Positions 27,152 through 36,372 of a stretch of 64,000 nucleotides of DNA are shown here, piece after piece (the stretch's first letter is position 1; each line of letters begins with the position of its first letter). This stretch comes from Micromonospora halophytica (lineage in GTDB: Bacteria > Actinomycetota > Actinomycetes > Mycobacteriales > Micromonosporaceae), in assembly GCF_900090245.1 (NCBI RefSeq), contig NZ_FMDN01000016.1, positions 79,581 through 143,580 of the forward strand, given 5' to 3'. The notes beneath the pieces are model-generated. The model was not told the DNA's origin, made no database searches, and was given only the letters and a program-made list of their open reading frames with translations. A program made the translations under genes and the position numbers.

Positions 27152-28450
27152 TTGAGCCGCTTCGAGCGGGTACGCGCCCGGCTGCGTCGCGCGTACGAGT
27201 CCGGACGGGAGGCGGTGCGCGCGGGTCGCGCCGAGGCGCCCGCCGTGGCGGAGGATCGCGGGGTGGCATCGCCCGTGTCGCCGGGCCCGGTGGCGGCGCC
27301 GTCGGCCACCGTCGTCGGCGCGCAGTCCCCTGCGTCGATGCACAATTCCACCGCCAGCCGTGACGACGCGGACGTGCCGCACGCCCTGCGCATCGCCGCC
27401 GCCTGGTCGTGGCGGCTGATCGTGATCGGCGTGGTGACCTGGGCCCTGCTGAAGATCGTCGGGACGATCAGCATCGTGATCATCCCGCTGGCGGTCGCGC
27501 TGCTGCTCTCCGCGTTGCTCGCCCCGGCGGTGGGCTGGCTGCTGCGGGCCCGCTTCCCGAGGTCGCTGGCGACCGCGGTGGTGCTGGTCGGCGGGCTGGC
27601 CGCGGTGGTCGGCACGCTGACCCTGGTGGTGAACGAGTTCATCCAGGGTGTGCCGGAGCTGAGCGAGAAGTCGTCGCAGGGCGTACGGCAGATCCAGAAC
27701 TGGCTCAAGACCGGCCCGTTGCACCTGTCCGACAGCCAGCTCGACCGGTACATCGACGAGGGGCAGGCGTGGGTCAACGGCAACACCGAGAAGTTCACCA
27801 GCGGGGCGCTCTCCACCGCGACGACGTTGGCCGAGGTGCTGACCGGCGCCATCCTGGTGCTCTTCGCCACCTTCTTCTTCCTGCGTGACGGCAGCAACAT
27901 CTGGCGTTTCCTGGTCCGGCTGCTGCCGGTGGCGGCCCGCTGGAAGGTCGACGACGCCGGTCGGGCCTCCTGGGCCACGCTCGGCGCCTACGTCCGCGCG
28001 ACCGTGCTGGTGGCCTTCATCGACGCGGTCGGGATCGGTGTCTTCCTGGTCATCTTCGACGTGCCGTTCGCGTTTCCGTTGGCCGCGCTGGTCTTCCTCG
28101 GCGCGTTCATCCCGATCGTCGGGGCCACGCTCTCCGGCGGGGTGGCGGTGCTGGTGGCGCTCGTCGACAGCGGCCCGGTGACCGCGCTGATCATCCTGGG
28201 CGTGGTGATCGGCGTGCAGCAGGTCGAGGGTCACCTGCTCCAGCCGTTGATCATGGGTCGGGCGGTGGCCATCCACCCGCTCGCCGTGATCATCGGGATC
28301 GCCGCCGGCGTGGTGCTGGCCGGCATCACCGGCGCGCTGGTCGCGGTGCCGCTGATCGCGGTGCTGAACACCGCCGTCCGCCGGCTCGCCGCCCGTACCG
28401 TGCCGGACACCCCGCCGGACGCGGTGGTGGTCGCCTCCCAGGCGCCCTGA
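27152..28450 (+). CDS. AI-2E family transporter (permease)
   Basis: A 432-aa protein. The first 90 residues are Ala/Arg/Pro-rich and soluble. Then follow paired membrane helices, a soluble insert (about 160-240), and the conserved C-terminal helices ALVFLGAFIPIVGATLSGGV and VEGHLLQPLIMGRAVAIHP. This is the AI-2E/PurR-like permease family, which includes Na+/H+ antiporters and putative signal exporters. A TTG start at 27152 was chosen because AGGAGG lies 5 nt upstream and no ATG or GTG in frame has one. Substrate unknown. Confidence 0.88.
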   Translation: MSRFERVRARLRRAYESGREAVRAGRAEAPAVAEDRGVASPVSPGPVAAPSATVVGAQSPASMHNSTASRDDADVPHALRIAAAWSWRLIVIGVVTWALLKIVGTISIVIIPLAVALLLSALLAPAVGWLLRARFPRSLATAVVLVGGLAAVVGTLTLVVNEFIQGVPELSEKSSQGVRQIQNWLKTGPLHLSDSQLDRYIDEGQAWVNGNTEKFTSGALSTATTLAEVLTGAILVLFATFFFLRDGSNIWRFLVRLLPVAARWKVDDAGRASWATLGAYVRATVLVAFIDAVGIGVFLVIFDVPFAFPLAALVFLGAFIPIVGATLSGGVAVLVALVDSGPVTALIILGVVIGVQQVEGHLLQPLIMGRAVAIHPLAVIIGIAAGVVLAGITGALVAVPLIAVLNTAVRRLAARTVPDTPPDAVVVASQAP

Positions 28451-28460
28451 CCGTCGCATC

Positions 28461-28492
28461 GGAACCGCGCGTCCCCCGGGGCCGCGCGGCTC
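28461..28492. terminator. Terminator-like hairpin between AI-2E gene and dinG
   Basis: GGAACCGCGCGTCCCC pairs with GGGGCCGCGCGGCTCC, with two mismatches and almost no loop. It lies between the convergent genes. Confidence 0.6.
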
Positions 28493-28500
28493 CCGCGTGT

Positions 28501-30657
28501 TCAGGACCGGGCGAGGCGCTCCAGGGCACCGCGGGCCACCTCGGGGCGGGTGGTGTACCAGAACGGCGGGAGCGAGCGGCGCAGGAACGGCCCGTAGCCC
28601 CGGGCGGTCTCCAGTCGCGAGTCGAGCACCGCGACGACGCCCCGGTCGCCGGTCGCCCGGATCAGCCGGCCCACACCCTGGGCCAGCCGCACCGCGGCGA
28701 TCGGCACGCTGACCGAGGCGAAGCCGGAGCCGCCGCCCGCGTCCACGGCCGCCGCGCGGGCCGCCGCGAGGGGCTCGTCCGGGCGGGGGAAGGGCAGCCG
28801 GTCGATCACCACCAGCTGGCAGGAGTCGCCCGGCACGTCCACCCCCTGCCAGAGCGACATCACCCCGAACAGGCAGCTCGCCCGCTCCTGACGGAAACGG
28901 CGGACCAGCAGCGGCAGCGCCTCCTCGCCCTGAAGCAGGACCGGCAGGTCGGTCCGCGCGCGGACCAGCTCCGCGGCCTGCTGCGCGGCCCGTCGCGAGG
29001 AGAAGAGCCCGAGGGTACGCCCACCGAGCGCGCCGACCAGCGCCAGCAACTCCTCACCGGCTGCCTCGGGCAGCCCGGAGACGCTGGGCCGGGGCAGGTG
29101 CGCGGCGACGTAGAGGATGCCCTGCCGGGCGTAGTCGAACGGGGAACCGACGTCCAGCGAACGCCACCCGGGGCCTTCGGTGGCCGGGACGGTGCCGGTG
29201 GCGGCCCGGCTGCCGGAGGCCGCGGCGACCGGGGTGGGGGCCGCCGCGTCGCCCCGTGCGGTGCTGGCGGCGAGCGCGGCGGCGGCCGCTGACGGCGGGG
29301 CGGGCGGGGGAGCGTCCAGCCCGAGCGCCCGGGCCACCGTGTCGAAGCGACCGCCCAGCGTCAGGGTGGCGGAGGTGGCGACCACGGTGCGCTCGTCGTA
29401 CAGGTGGGTGGCGAGGGTGCCGGCGACCGAGAGCGGCGCGACGACCAGCGCGCGGCGGCTGCCGTTCTCCGGTTTCTCCACCCAGGCCACGTCGTGCTCG
29501 GCCTCCTCCAGCAGCCGCTGCGCGGTGGTGGAGAGCTCGTCCAGCACCGCCTTGGCCTGCTGCTTGCGGACCGGGTCCGGGTCGTCCGACTTGACCTCGC
29601 CGATCGCGTCGAGGGCGGCCCGGGTCGCCCCGTCGAGCAGCGTGCACGCCTCGCGCAGCGGGGCCGGCAGCCCGGCGGTGAGCCGCCCGGCCGGCACCTC
29701 GGCCAGCCCGACGGCGAGCGCGTCGCCCGCCTCGGTGAGCCGGTCGGCGACGTCCGGCTTGAGCAGCGGCCGGGCCCGCCGGGTGGACCGGTCGATCAGC
29801 TCGGGGACCAGCTCCGCCTGGGCGGCCGAGGAGACCCGGTCGGCCAGCTCGTGCGCCTCGTCCACGACCAGCAGCTTGTGCGGCGGCACGATGTGCCGGC
29901 CGGCGAGCATGTCGACCGCGAGCAGGCTGTGGTTGGTGACCACGATGTCGGCCTCGCGGGCCCGCGCCCGGGACGCCTCGGCGAAGCACTCCTGGCCGAA
30001 GGGGCAGCGGGTGGCGCCGACGCACTCCCGCGCCGGCATCGAGACCAGCCGCCAGGCCTGGTCGTCCACGCCCGGGTCCAGCTCGTCCCGGTCGCCGGTG
30101 TGGGTCTCGTCGGCCCAGTCGCGCAGCCGCTGGATCTGCTTGCCGAGCCGCCCGGCCTCGCCGAGCCACTTGGTGCCGCCGCCGGAGCCGCCGCCCGGGG
30201 CGTCGAAGAGGGTGTCGCCGGGCTCGTCCTCGGTGGAGCTGTCCAGCCGGGCCAGGCAGAGGTAGTGGTGCCGGCCCTTCAGCACGGCGAAGGTGGGTCG
30301 GCGGCCGAGCAGCGGCTCCACCGCGTCGGCGAGTCGGGGCAGGTCGTGCTCGACGAGCTGGGACTGCAACGCCAGGGTGGCGGTGGAGACCACCACCGGG
30401 CCGTCCACGGTCAGCGCGGGGGCGAGGTACGCCAGCGACTTGCCGGTGCCGGTGCCGGCCTGGACCAGCAGGTGCTCGCCGGAGGCGACGCTGCGCTCGA
30501 TCGCCTCGGTCATCTGCTGCTGGCCGGGACGGGCCGCCCCGCCGGGGACCGCGCCGACCGCCGCGGCCAGCAGCTCGCTGCCACTGGCCCGGGCGCCTCG
30601 TCGCCGGCTACGGGCCGTCGGGGTGGCGGATCCGGTGGCGGTGCGCGGCGGAGTCAC
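28501..30657 (-). CDS. DinG/XPD-like ATP-dependent DNA helicase
   Basis: A 718-aa superfamily 2 helicase. Walker A is QAGTGTGKS (residues 66-74) and the DEAH box is LLVVDEAHELAD. Four cysteines for an Fe-S cluster are candidates: the Cys of HHYLCLARL plus those of ECVGATRCPFGQECF. The C-terminal helicase motifs include LFGVMSLWQGVDVPGD and LAQGVGRLIRATGDRG. These proteins unwind R-loops, D-loops or forked DNA. No LexA box is visible upstream. The GTG at 30657 gives a Thr/Arg-rich leader; a slightly later start is possible. Confidence 0.9.
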   Translation of the reverse strand: MTPPRTATGSATPTARSRRRGARASGSELLAAAVGAVPGGAARPGQQQMTEAIERSVASGEHLLVQAGTGTGKSLAYLAPALTVDGPVVVSTATLALQSQLVEHDLPRLADAVEPLLGRRPTFAVLKGRHHYLCLARLDSSTEDEPGDTLFDAPGGGSGGGTKWLGEAGRLGKQIQRLRDWADETHTGDRDELDPGVDDQAWRLVSMPARECVGATRCPFGQECFAEASRARAREADIVVTNHSLLAVDMLAGRHIVPPHKLLVVDEAHELADRVSSAAQAELVPELIDRSTRRARPLLKPDVADRLTEAGDALAVGLAEVPAGRLTAGLPAPLREACTLLDGATRAALDAIGEVKSDDPDPVRKQQAKAVLDELSTTAQRLLEEAEHDVAWVEKPENGSRRALVVAPLSVAGTLATHLYDERTVVATSATLTLGGRFDTVARALGLDAPPPAPPSAAAAALAASTARGDAAAPTPVAAASGSRAATGTVPATEGPGWRSLDVGSPFDYARQGILYVAAHLPRPSVSGLPEAAGEELLALVGALGGRTLGLFSSRRAAQQAAELVRARTDLPVLLQGEEALPLLVRRFRQERASCLFGVMSLWQGVDVPGDSCQLVVIDRLPFPRPDEPLAAARAAAVDAGGGSGFASVSVPIAAVRLAQGVGRLIRATGDRGVVAVLDSRLETARGYGPFLRRSLPPFWYTTRPEVARGALERLARS

Positions 30658-30794
30658 CGTGCGACGGTACCCGCCGTCCCCGACACCGGCCGGGCCGCCG
30701 CCCGGGTGGCGTGGTCACGGTACGGGAATCGGCCGGCCGCGTCCGGTAACTTCCCCGCAGCGACGGTTGGGCGGAATCGGCTAGGGTGCGACTC

Positions 30795-31301
30795 ATGCCG
30801 AGCGATGTGGTCCGTGTGATCTACCGCAAGTACGACGGCAGCGCCCACCGCGACTACCCGGCCCGCCGGCTCACCGAGGACGACCTCGGCGTCTGGCTGG
30901 GCGTGCCGGCCGGCACCGAGTCGGTCTACCACGGCCGGCCCTCGGTCGAGCAGATCCCGTTCGTGCTCCTGGTGCCGCACCACGCCTGGTGGACGGGGAT
31001 GTTCAACCCGCCGCCGCGGACCAGCGAGGTCTACTGCGACATCACCACGCCGGCCCGGTGGGAGGGCGACGACACGGTGCACCTGATCGACCTCGACCTG
31101 GACGTGGTGCGTCGCCGCGCCACCGGCCTGGTCGAGCTGCGCGACGAGGACGAGTTCGCCGTGCACCGGGAGCGGTTCGGCTACCCGGAGGACCTGGTCG
31201 CCGAGGCCGAGGCGGCGTCGGCGTGGCTGCTCGACGCGCTGGACGACGGCACCGAGCCGTTCGCGACGTCGTATCGCAAGTGGCTGGCCCTGGTGGTCTG
31301 A
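30795..31301 (+). CDS. DUF402 domain protein
   Basis: A 168-aa protein with DVVRVIYRKYDGSAHRDYP, WWTGMFNPPP, YCDITTPARW and LIDLDLDVV, the pattern of DUF402 proteins. Some of these are nucleoside di- or triphosphate phosphatases, or tRNA-linked RNA-binding proteins. TAGGGT ends 7 nt before the ATG, so it is probably leaderless. It ends 6 bp before the convergent sigma factor gene. Confidence 0.85.
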   Translation: MPSDVVRVIYRKYDGSAHRDYPARRLTEDDLGVWLGVPAGTESVYHGRPSVEQIPFVLLVPHHAWWTGMFNPPPRTSEVYCDITTPARWEGDDTVHLIDLDLDVVRRRATGLVELRDEDEFAVHRERFGYPEDLVAEAEAASAWLLDALDDGTEPFATSYRKWLALVV

Positions 31302-31307
31302 CCGGCT

Positions 31308-32270
31308 TCACCAGCGCGGCGGCCAGGTGTCGTCGGCGGTGACCTCCGGCAGGCCGGTCAGCTTGTCCGGGTTGAGCTGGTTGAAGATGCCGGTGATCCG
31401 CCCCTCGTGCACGGCGAAGGCAACGACCAGCCGCAGCGGCCTGCCGTCGGAGTGCACGGTCGCCAGTTGCAGCCCGAGCGAGCCGTCGACCAGCACCGGC
31501 CGGCTCCGCACCCGTTGGCCGTACCGGCCGGCCCTGCTGTAGAGCCCGAGGAGGAAGCGGCCGACATTGTCCGCGCCGGTGACCGGGCGGCGGGCCGCCG
31601 GGAAGTGGCCGCCGCTGTCACCGATCAGCAGGACGTCGGGGGCGAGCACCCGGAGCAGTTCGTTCAGGTCGCCGGACTCGGTGGCGGCGGTGAACGCGGC
31701 CACCACCCGCTGCTGTTCGCGCAGGTCGGCGGTGTGCCGGGGCGCGTCCGGCGCGTTCACCGCGCGACGGGCCCGGGAGGCGAGCTGCCGGGCCGCCTCC
31801 GGGCTGGTGCCGAGCGCCCCGGCGATCTGGGCGAACGGCACCGCGAAGACGTCGTGCAGGACGAAGGCGACCCGCTGCTCGGGGGTGAGCCGCTCCAGCA
31901 CCACCAGCAGCGCCGTGCCCACCTGGTCGCGGCGCACGGCGCGCTCGGCCGGGTCGGGGGCGTAGCCGTCCGCCCCGGCGGCCGGTCGCAGCGGGCTCAC
32001 CAGCGGCTCGGGCAGCCACTGCCCCGGGTAGGTCTCCCGGCGTACCCGGGCCGAGCGGAGCACGTCCAGGCAGATCCGGGCGCAGGTGGTGGTCAACCAG
32101 CCGCCGAGGTGCCGTACCTCGGCCCGGGCGGCCGGGTCGCCCAGTGCCGTGGCGTAGCGCAGCCAGGTCTCCTGGACGGCGTCCTCGGTCTCGCTCCGGC
32201 TGCCCAGCATCCGGTACGCCACCGCCGTCAGCCGCCCGCGTTCCGCCTCGAACTCCGCCGCCGCGTCCAC
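31308..32270 (-). CDS. ECF41-type RNA polymerase sigma factor (SigJ-like)
   Basis: The product is 320 aa. Region 2 is in YRMLGSRSETEDAVQETWLR and region 4 in LTPEQRVAFVLHDVFAVPF. A SnoaL-like C-terminal extension (about residues 200-320) follows. ECF41 hallmarks are present: WLPEPL between the sigma domains and NPDKL near the end, with an IGDSGG version of the DGGG motif. In this group the extension replaces an anti-sigma factor. The usual partner, a carboxymuconolactone decarboxylase/oxidoreductase gene, is not adjacent. The GTG at 32270 was chosen; an ATG at 32373 would add about 34 unconserved residues. It is divergent from ppk2. Confidence 0.88.
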   Translation of the reverse strand: MDAAAEFEAERGRLTAVAYRMLGSRSETEDAVQETWLRYATALGDPAARAEVRHLGGWLTTTCARICLDVLRSARVRRETYPGQWLPEPLVSPLRPAAGADGYAPDPAERAVRRDQVGTALLVVLERLTPEQRVAFVLHDVFAVPFAQIAGALGTSPEAARQLASRARRAVNAPDAPRHTADLREQQRVVAAFTAATESGDLNELLRVLAPDVLLIGDSGGHFPAARRPVTGADNVGRFLLGLYSRAGRYGQRVRSRPVLVDGSLGLQLATVHSDGRPLRLVVAFAVHEGRITGIFNQLNPDKLTGLPEVTADDTWPPRW

Positions 32271-32474
32271 GTCACCACCCGCCTCCCCGTAGCCGACCCG
32301 ATTGTCCCCAACCCACCGGACGCCCCGCCGCCCCCACCCGCGTCGATCCTGTACCTCTGGCGCCTTCTCCATGGCACCTTGTCCGGTGGTGTCCTCCCCG
32401 CAGCCGCCGGATCGCCCGGCACGGGTGGGACGGCTCGGAAGGCGGGGGGTGGTGGAGTGGGTGAGGATCGGGGG

Positions 32475-33461
32475 ATGGGTGTGATCGAAGAGGCGGAGGT
32501 CGTGGCGCCGGAGGGCGGCACGATGCGGGAGTTGCTGCGGGTCGTCCCGGGCGGGACGGTCGACCTCGGCGCGGTGGATCCGCGCGGGACGCCCGGGCTG
32601 CCGGGGGCGGCGGGGAGTGGCCGGGAGCGCAAGGTGTGGGCACGCGCCCAGGTCGAGCTGATCGGCGTCGGGCTCGGCCGGCAGCAGGAGATGCTCTTCG
32701 CCACCGCCAAGGCCGCGGCCGGTGTGGACGCCCCGGCGAGCGCTCCGACGGCGGCCGGCGCCCATCTCGACGGGGCACGGCCGGCGCGGGTGCTGCTGGT
32801 GCTCCAGGCGATGGACTGCGGCGGCAAGGACGGCACGGTCAAGCGGGTGGCCGGTGCGATGAACCCGCTCGGCCTGCACATCCGCTCGTTCGGCCCGCCG
32901 ACGGAGGAGGAGCTGCGGCACGACTTCCTGTGGCGGATCCGTCGTGCCCTGCCGCCGCCCGGCTACGTCGGCGTCTTCAACCGCTCCCACTACGAGGACG
33001 TGCTGGTGGCCCGGGTCGACGCGCTGGTGCCGGAGGCCACCTGGCGGGCCCGGTACGACGAGATCAACGCCTTCGAGCGGGAACTGGTCGACGCGGGGGT
33101 GACCCTGGTGAAGGTGATGCTGCACATCTCCCGTGCGGAGCAGGGGGAGCGGCTGACGGAGCGGCTGACCGACCCGACGAAGCACTGGAAGTACAACCCG
33201 GCCGATCTGGACTCCCGGGCCCGCTGGGACGACTACCAGGGCGCGTACGCCGAGGCGCTGGAGCGGTGCGGCACGGACGTCGCGCCCTGGTTCGTGGTGC
33301 CGGCGGACCGCAAGTGGTACCGGGACTGGGCGGTGGCCCACCTGCTGCGGGAGACGTTCGACACTCTGCATCTCGGGTATCCGGCAGCCGGTTTCGACGT
33401 GGAGCGGGAACGCCGGCGGTTGCGGGACGGGGACGAGAGGGCCAAGGTGAACGGCGGGTGA
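32475..33461 (+). CDS. Polyphosphate kinase 2 family protein
   Basis: A 328-aa PPK2-fold phosphotransferase. Walker A is GGKDGT (residues 116-121) in LVLQAMDCGGKDGTVKRV. FNRSHYEDVL, the lid-like ISRAEQGERLTERL, HWKYNPADLD and PADRKWYRDW are conserved in PPK2. It transfers phosphate between polyphosphate and nucleotides; without assay the choice of AMP, ADP or NDP as acceptor is open. It has an extra Ala/Gly insertion near residue 90. A three-unit PHO-box-like repeat overlaps its 3' end, and phosphate uptake genes follow. Confidence 0.9.
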   Translation: MGVIEEAEVVAPEGGTMRELLRVVPGGTVDLGAVDPRGTPGLPGAAGSGRERKVWARAQVELIGVGLGRQQEMLFATAKAAAGVDAPASAPTAAGAHLDGARPARVLLVLQAMDCGGKDGTVKRVAGAMNPLGLHIRSFGPPTEEELRHDFLWRIRRALPPPGYVGVFNRSHYEDVLVARVDALVPEATWRARYDEINAFERELVDAGVTLVKVMLHISRAEQGERLTERLTDPTKHWKYNPADLDSRARWDDYQGAYAEALERCGTDVAPWFVVPADRKWYRDWAVAHLLRETFDTLHLGYPAAGFDVERERRRLRDGDERAKVNGG

Positions 33462-33474
33462 ACGAACGGTGAAT
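33442..33474 (-). promoter_or_regulatory. Candidate PHO box (three 11-bp direct repeats)
   Basis: On the plus strand CCAAGGTGAAC, GGCGGGTGAAC and GAACGGTGAAT follow in perfect 11-bp register. On the minus strand these read as GTTCACC-type PhoP units. The array overlaps the ppk2 stop codon and lies 118 bp upstream of the DUF47-pit operon. Relative to pit transcription it is in the inverse orientation. Confidence 0.65.
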
Positions 33475-33592
33475 CGGGCCTGACCGGGGGTGGGCCGGTC
33501 GATGCCCTGTTCCGTGGGGTACCTAGCATGCCCAGAGCAGACGCCCCTCCGGGCGACGGCCACCCTTCCACCGACACGACGAGGTCCGTGCT

Positions 33593-34219
33593 GTGAAGTT
33601 TTCCTTCCGCCCGAACGAGGGCGCCTTCTACGAGCTCTTCACCAGGGCCGCGCAGAACCTGGTGAAGGGCACCGCACTGCTCAACGAGCTGGCCCTGCCC
33701 GACGTCGTGGTGCAGTCGGTGAGCGAGCGGCTGACCGAGGTCGAGCACGACAGTGACCAGATCACCCACGAGCTCTACAAAAAGATCAACTCGACCTTCA
33801 TCACCCCGTTCGACCGGGAGGACATCTACCGTCTGGGCTCGCTGCTCGACGACGTGATGGACCACCTGGAGGCGGTCGGCAACCTGCTCTACCTGTACGG
33901 CCTGACCAAGCTCCCCTCGCTGCCCCGCGAGATGCACGAGATGGTCAACGTCCTCGACCAGCAGGCGAAGCTGACCGCCGAGGCGATGCCCCGGCTGAGG
34001 TCGATGAAGGACCTCGAGGACTACTGGATCGAGTGCAACCGGCTGGAGAACGACGGCGACCAGGCGTACCGGATGCTGCTGGTCCGCCTCTTCTCCGGCG
34101 AGTACGACGCGCTGACCGTGCTGAAGATGAAGGAGGTCGCCGACGAGCTGGAGGCTGCCTGCGACTCCTTCGAGCACGTCGCCAACACCGTCGAGACCAT
34201 CGCGGTCAAGGAGTCCTGA
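33593..34219 (+). CDS. DUF47 (PhoU-like) phosphate transport accessory protein
   Basis: A 208-aa all-helical protein with two PhoU-like repeats: EVEHDSDQITHELYKKIN and PFDREDIYRLGSLLDDVMD in the first, ENDGDQAYRMLLVRLF in the second. DUF47 proteins are regularly encoded with Pit transporters and are thought to control them. The GTG at 33593 begins KFSFRPNEGAFYELF. Only 4 bp separate it from pit, so the two are almost certainly co-translated. A PHO-box-like array lies upstream. Confidence 0.92.
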   Translation: MKFSFRPNEGAFYELFTRAAQNLVKGTALLNELALPDVVVQSVSERLTEVEHDSDQITHELYKKINSTFITPFDREDIYRLGSLLDDVMDHLEAVGNLLYLYGLTKLPSLPREMHEMVNVLDQQAKLTAEAMPRLRSMKDLEDYWIECNRLENDGDQAYRMLLVRLFSGEYDALTVLKMKEVADELEAACDSFEHVANTVETIAVKES

Positions 34220-34223
34220 TCCT

Positions 34224-35228
34224 GTGAGTCCCGAACTCATCGCCGTGCTGGCGGTGATCGCGGTGGCCCTGGCGTTCGACTACACCAATGGCTTCCACGA
34301 CGCCGCCAACGCGATCGCGACCAGCATCTCCACCCGGGCGCTGACACCCCGGGTGGCCCTGGCCATGGCGGCGGTCGGCAACTTCATCGGCGCGCACTTC
34401 GGCGCGGAGGTGGCCAAGACCGTCGGCAGCGGCCTGGTGAAACTACCGACCGGGCAGGCGAGTCTCGGCATCGTCTTCGCCGGCGTGATCGGCGCCATCG
34501 TCTGGAACCTGATCACCTGGTACTTCGGTCTGCCGTCGTCCTCGTCGCACGCGCTGATCGGCGGCCTGGTCGGCTCGACCATCGCCGCCTCCGGCACGGT
34601 GCTCTGGACCGGCATCGGGGAGAGCGTCATCATCCCGATGGTGCTGTCGCCGATGGTCGGCTTCCTGCTCGGTTACATCGTCATGATCGCCGTGCAGTGG
34701 ATCTTCCGGAAGGGGCACCCGGGCAAGCTCAACCGGGGCTTCCGCTGGGCGCAGACCGCCTCCGCGGCCGCCATGTCGGTCGGCCACGGCATGCAGGACG
34801 CCGCCAAGACCATCGGTATCGTGGTCCTCGCCCTCTACGTGGGTGGCTTCCAGAACGACCCGGAGTTCATCCCGGAGTGGGCGTTCTGGACCTCGGCCGC
34901 CGTCCTCGCCGCCGGCACCTACGCCGGTGGCTGGCGGATCATCCGGACCCTCGGTCGCAAGATCATCGACCTGCGACCGCCGGAGGGCTTCGCCGCCGAG
35001 ACCGTGGCCAGCGGGGTGCTCTACTTCAACGCGCTGGTGCTGGGCGCGCCGATCTCGACCACCCACACGATCACCTCGGCGATCATGGGTGTCGGCGCCA
35101 CCAAGCGGCTCTCCGCCGTCCGGTGGGGCGTGGCCGGCAACATCATCGGCGCGTGGGTGCTCACCTTCCCGGCCGCCGGCTCGATCGGCGCCCTGATGTA
35201 CTTCCTGGTGCGTCCGCTGTTCAGCTGA
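34224..35228 (+). CDS. pit: Low-affinity inorganic phosphate transporter (PiT family)
   Basis: A 334-aa polytopic protein. The duplicated PiT signature is seen as FDYTNGFHDAANAIAT near the N-terminus and APISTTHTITSAIMGVGATK near the C-terminus, with GLPSSSSHALIGGLVG between. It imports phosphate (usually as a metal-phosphate complex) with protons. It forms an operon with the DUF47 gene and ends in a strong terminator. It complements the high-affinity pst operon 2.4 kb away. Confidence 0.94.
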   Translation: MSPELIAVLAVIAVALAFDYTNGFHDAANAIATSISTRALTPRVALAMAAVGNFIGAHFGAEVAKTVGSGLVKLPTGQASLGIVFAGVIGAIVWNLITWYFGLPSSSSHALIGGLVGSTIAASGTVLWTGIGESVIIPMVLSPMVGFLLGYIVMIAVQWIFRKGHPGKLNRGFRWAQTASAAAMSVGHGMQDAAKTIGIVVLALYVGGFQNDPEFIPEWAFWTSAAVLAAGTYAGGWRIIRTLGRKIIDLRPPEGFAAETVASGVLYFNALVLGAPISTTHTITSAIMGVGATKRLSAVRWGVAGNIIGAWVLTFPAAGSIGALMYFLVRPLFS

Positions 35229-35240
35229 CCGGCCACCGCG

Positions 35241-35269
35241 AAGGCCCCCGCCGACGGCGGGGGCCTTCC
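35241..35269 (+). terminator. pit operon terminator
   Basis: A perfect 13-bp stem GAAGGCCCCCGCC with loop GAC and its complement, 13 bp after the pit stop. Confidence 0.85.
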
Positions 35270-35333
35270 GCGTTCCCCTGACCCGCCCGGCGCCGGCGGG
35301 CCGTGGCGGCACCCTTCTCCCGACAGCCCGTCG

Positions 35334-36302
35334 TCAGGCGTAGTGGACGCCGATCCGCTCCCGAATGCCGTCCAGCAGCGCCATCACCTCCAGCGTCGCC
35401 GAATGCGGCACCAGCGGGCTCTCGGTCAGCCCCGCGGCCAGGCAGCGCTGCACCTCGGCGGCCTCGTACTGGTAGCCACCGCCGACCAGTTCGTCGGCGA
35501 GCGTCTCCGGCTCGGCCCCGACCCGGTGCAGCACCGCCGAGCCGGGGCGGAAGAACGGCTCGGGCAGGTCGATCCGCCCGGCGGTGCCGGTGATCGAGGC
35601 GGTCAGCGGGGTAGCGCCGACCATGCCGCAGCTCAGCGTGGCGACCGCGCCCGAGTCGTAGCCGAGGACGATGCCGGTGTTCTCGTCCACGCCCTCGGGG
35701 CCCAGCTTGGCCCAGGCGTGCAGGTGCTGCGGCACACCGAGCAGCAGGTGGGCCAGGCTCACCGGGTAGACGCCCAGGTCCAGCAGCGCGCCGCCGCCCA
35801 GGGTCCGGGCCCGCATCCGGTGTTCCGGGGGAAACGGCCCGGCCGCGCCGAAGTCCGCCCGTACGCTGGTCACCTCGCCGATCGCCCCCTCGGCGACGAG
35901 CTGCGTCAGGCGGAGGATGAGCGGGTTCGTGCGCATCCACATGGCCTCCATCAGGAAGACCCCGCAGGCGCGGGCCGTCTCGACCAGTTCGGTGCTGGTG
36001 GGCAGGTCGAGGGTGAACGGCTTCTCCACCAGCACCGCCCGCCCGGCGTCCAGGCAGACCCGGGTCGCCTCGTGGTGGGCGGCGTGCGGGGTGGCCACGT
36101 AGATCACGTCGACCTCGTCGTCGGCGGCCAGTTCGGTCCACGAGCCGTACCACCGGGCGGCGCCGTGCCGGGCGGCGAAGCGCTCGGCGCTCTCCGGCGT
36201 ACGCGAGCCGACCGCGACCAGTTCGGCCCCCGGCACCAGCCGCAGGTCCTCTGCGAAGCGGCCGGCGATGTGCCCGGTGGCCAGGATTCCCCAACGCGTC
36301 AT
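35334..36302 (-). CDS. Gfo/Idh/MocA-family NAD(P)-dependent oxidoreductase
   Basis: A 322-aa protein. An N-terminal Rossmann fold (WGILATGHIAGRFAEDL) is followed by VIYVATPHAAHHEATRVCL and the conserved EKP motif in VLVEKPFTLDL. The C-terminal half has GGGALLDLGVYPVSLA. Substrates of this family are sugars, inositols or related compounds; none can be assigned. TAGCGT ends 6 nt before the ATG, indicating a leaderless start. Confidence 0.9.
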   Translation of the reverse strand: MTRWGILATGHIAGRFAEDLRLVPGAELVAVGSRTPESAERFAARHGAARWYGSWTELAADDEVDVIYVATPHAAHHEATRVCLDAGRAVLVEKPFTLDLPTSTELVETARACGVFLMEAMWMRTNPLILRLTQLVAEGAIGEVTSVRADFGAAGPFPPEHRMRARTLGGGALLDLGVYPVSLAHLLLGVPQHLHAWAKLGPEGVDENTGIVLGYDSGAVATLSCGMVGATPLTASITGTAGRIDLPEPFFRPGSAVLHRVGAEPETLADELVGGGYQYEAAEVQRCLAAGLTESPLVPHSATLEVMALLDGIRERIGVHYA

Positions 36303-36372
36303 GCCGGCACGCTACCCGGGAGCGCGCCCACGCCGGGAGGCTGATCCACCCGTCGGGAACTAGGCTCACGAC

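Noticed and set aside
30658..30794. LexA-type SOS box before the DinG-like gene
   Set aside because: No GAAC-N4-GTTC-like dyad was found in this interval.
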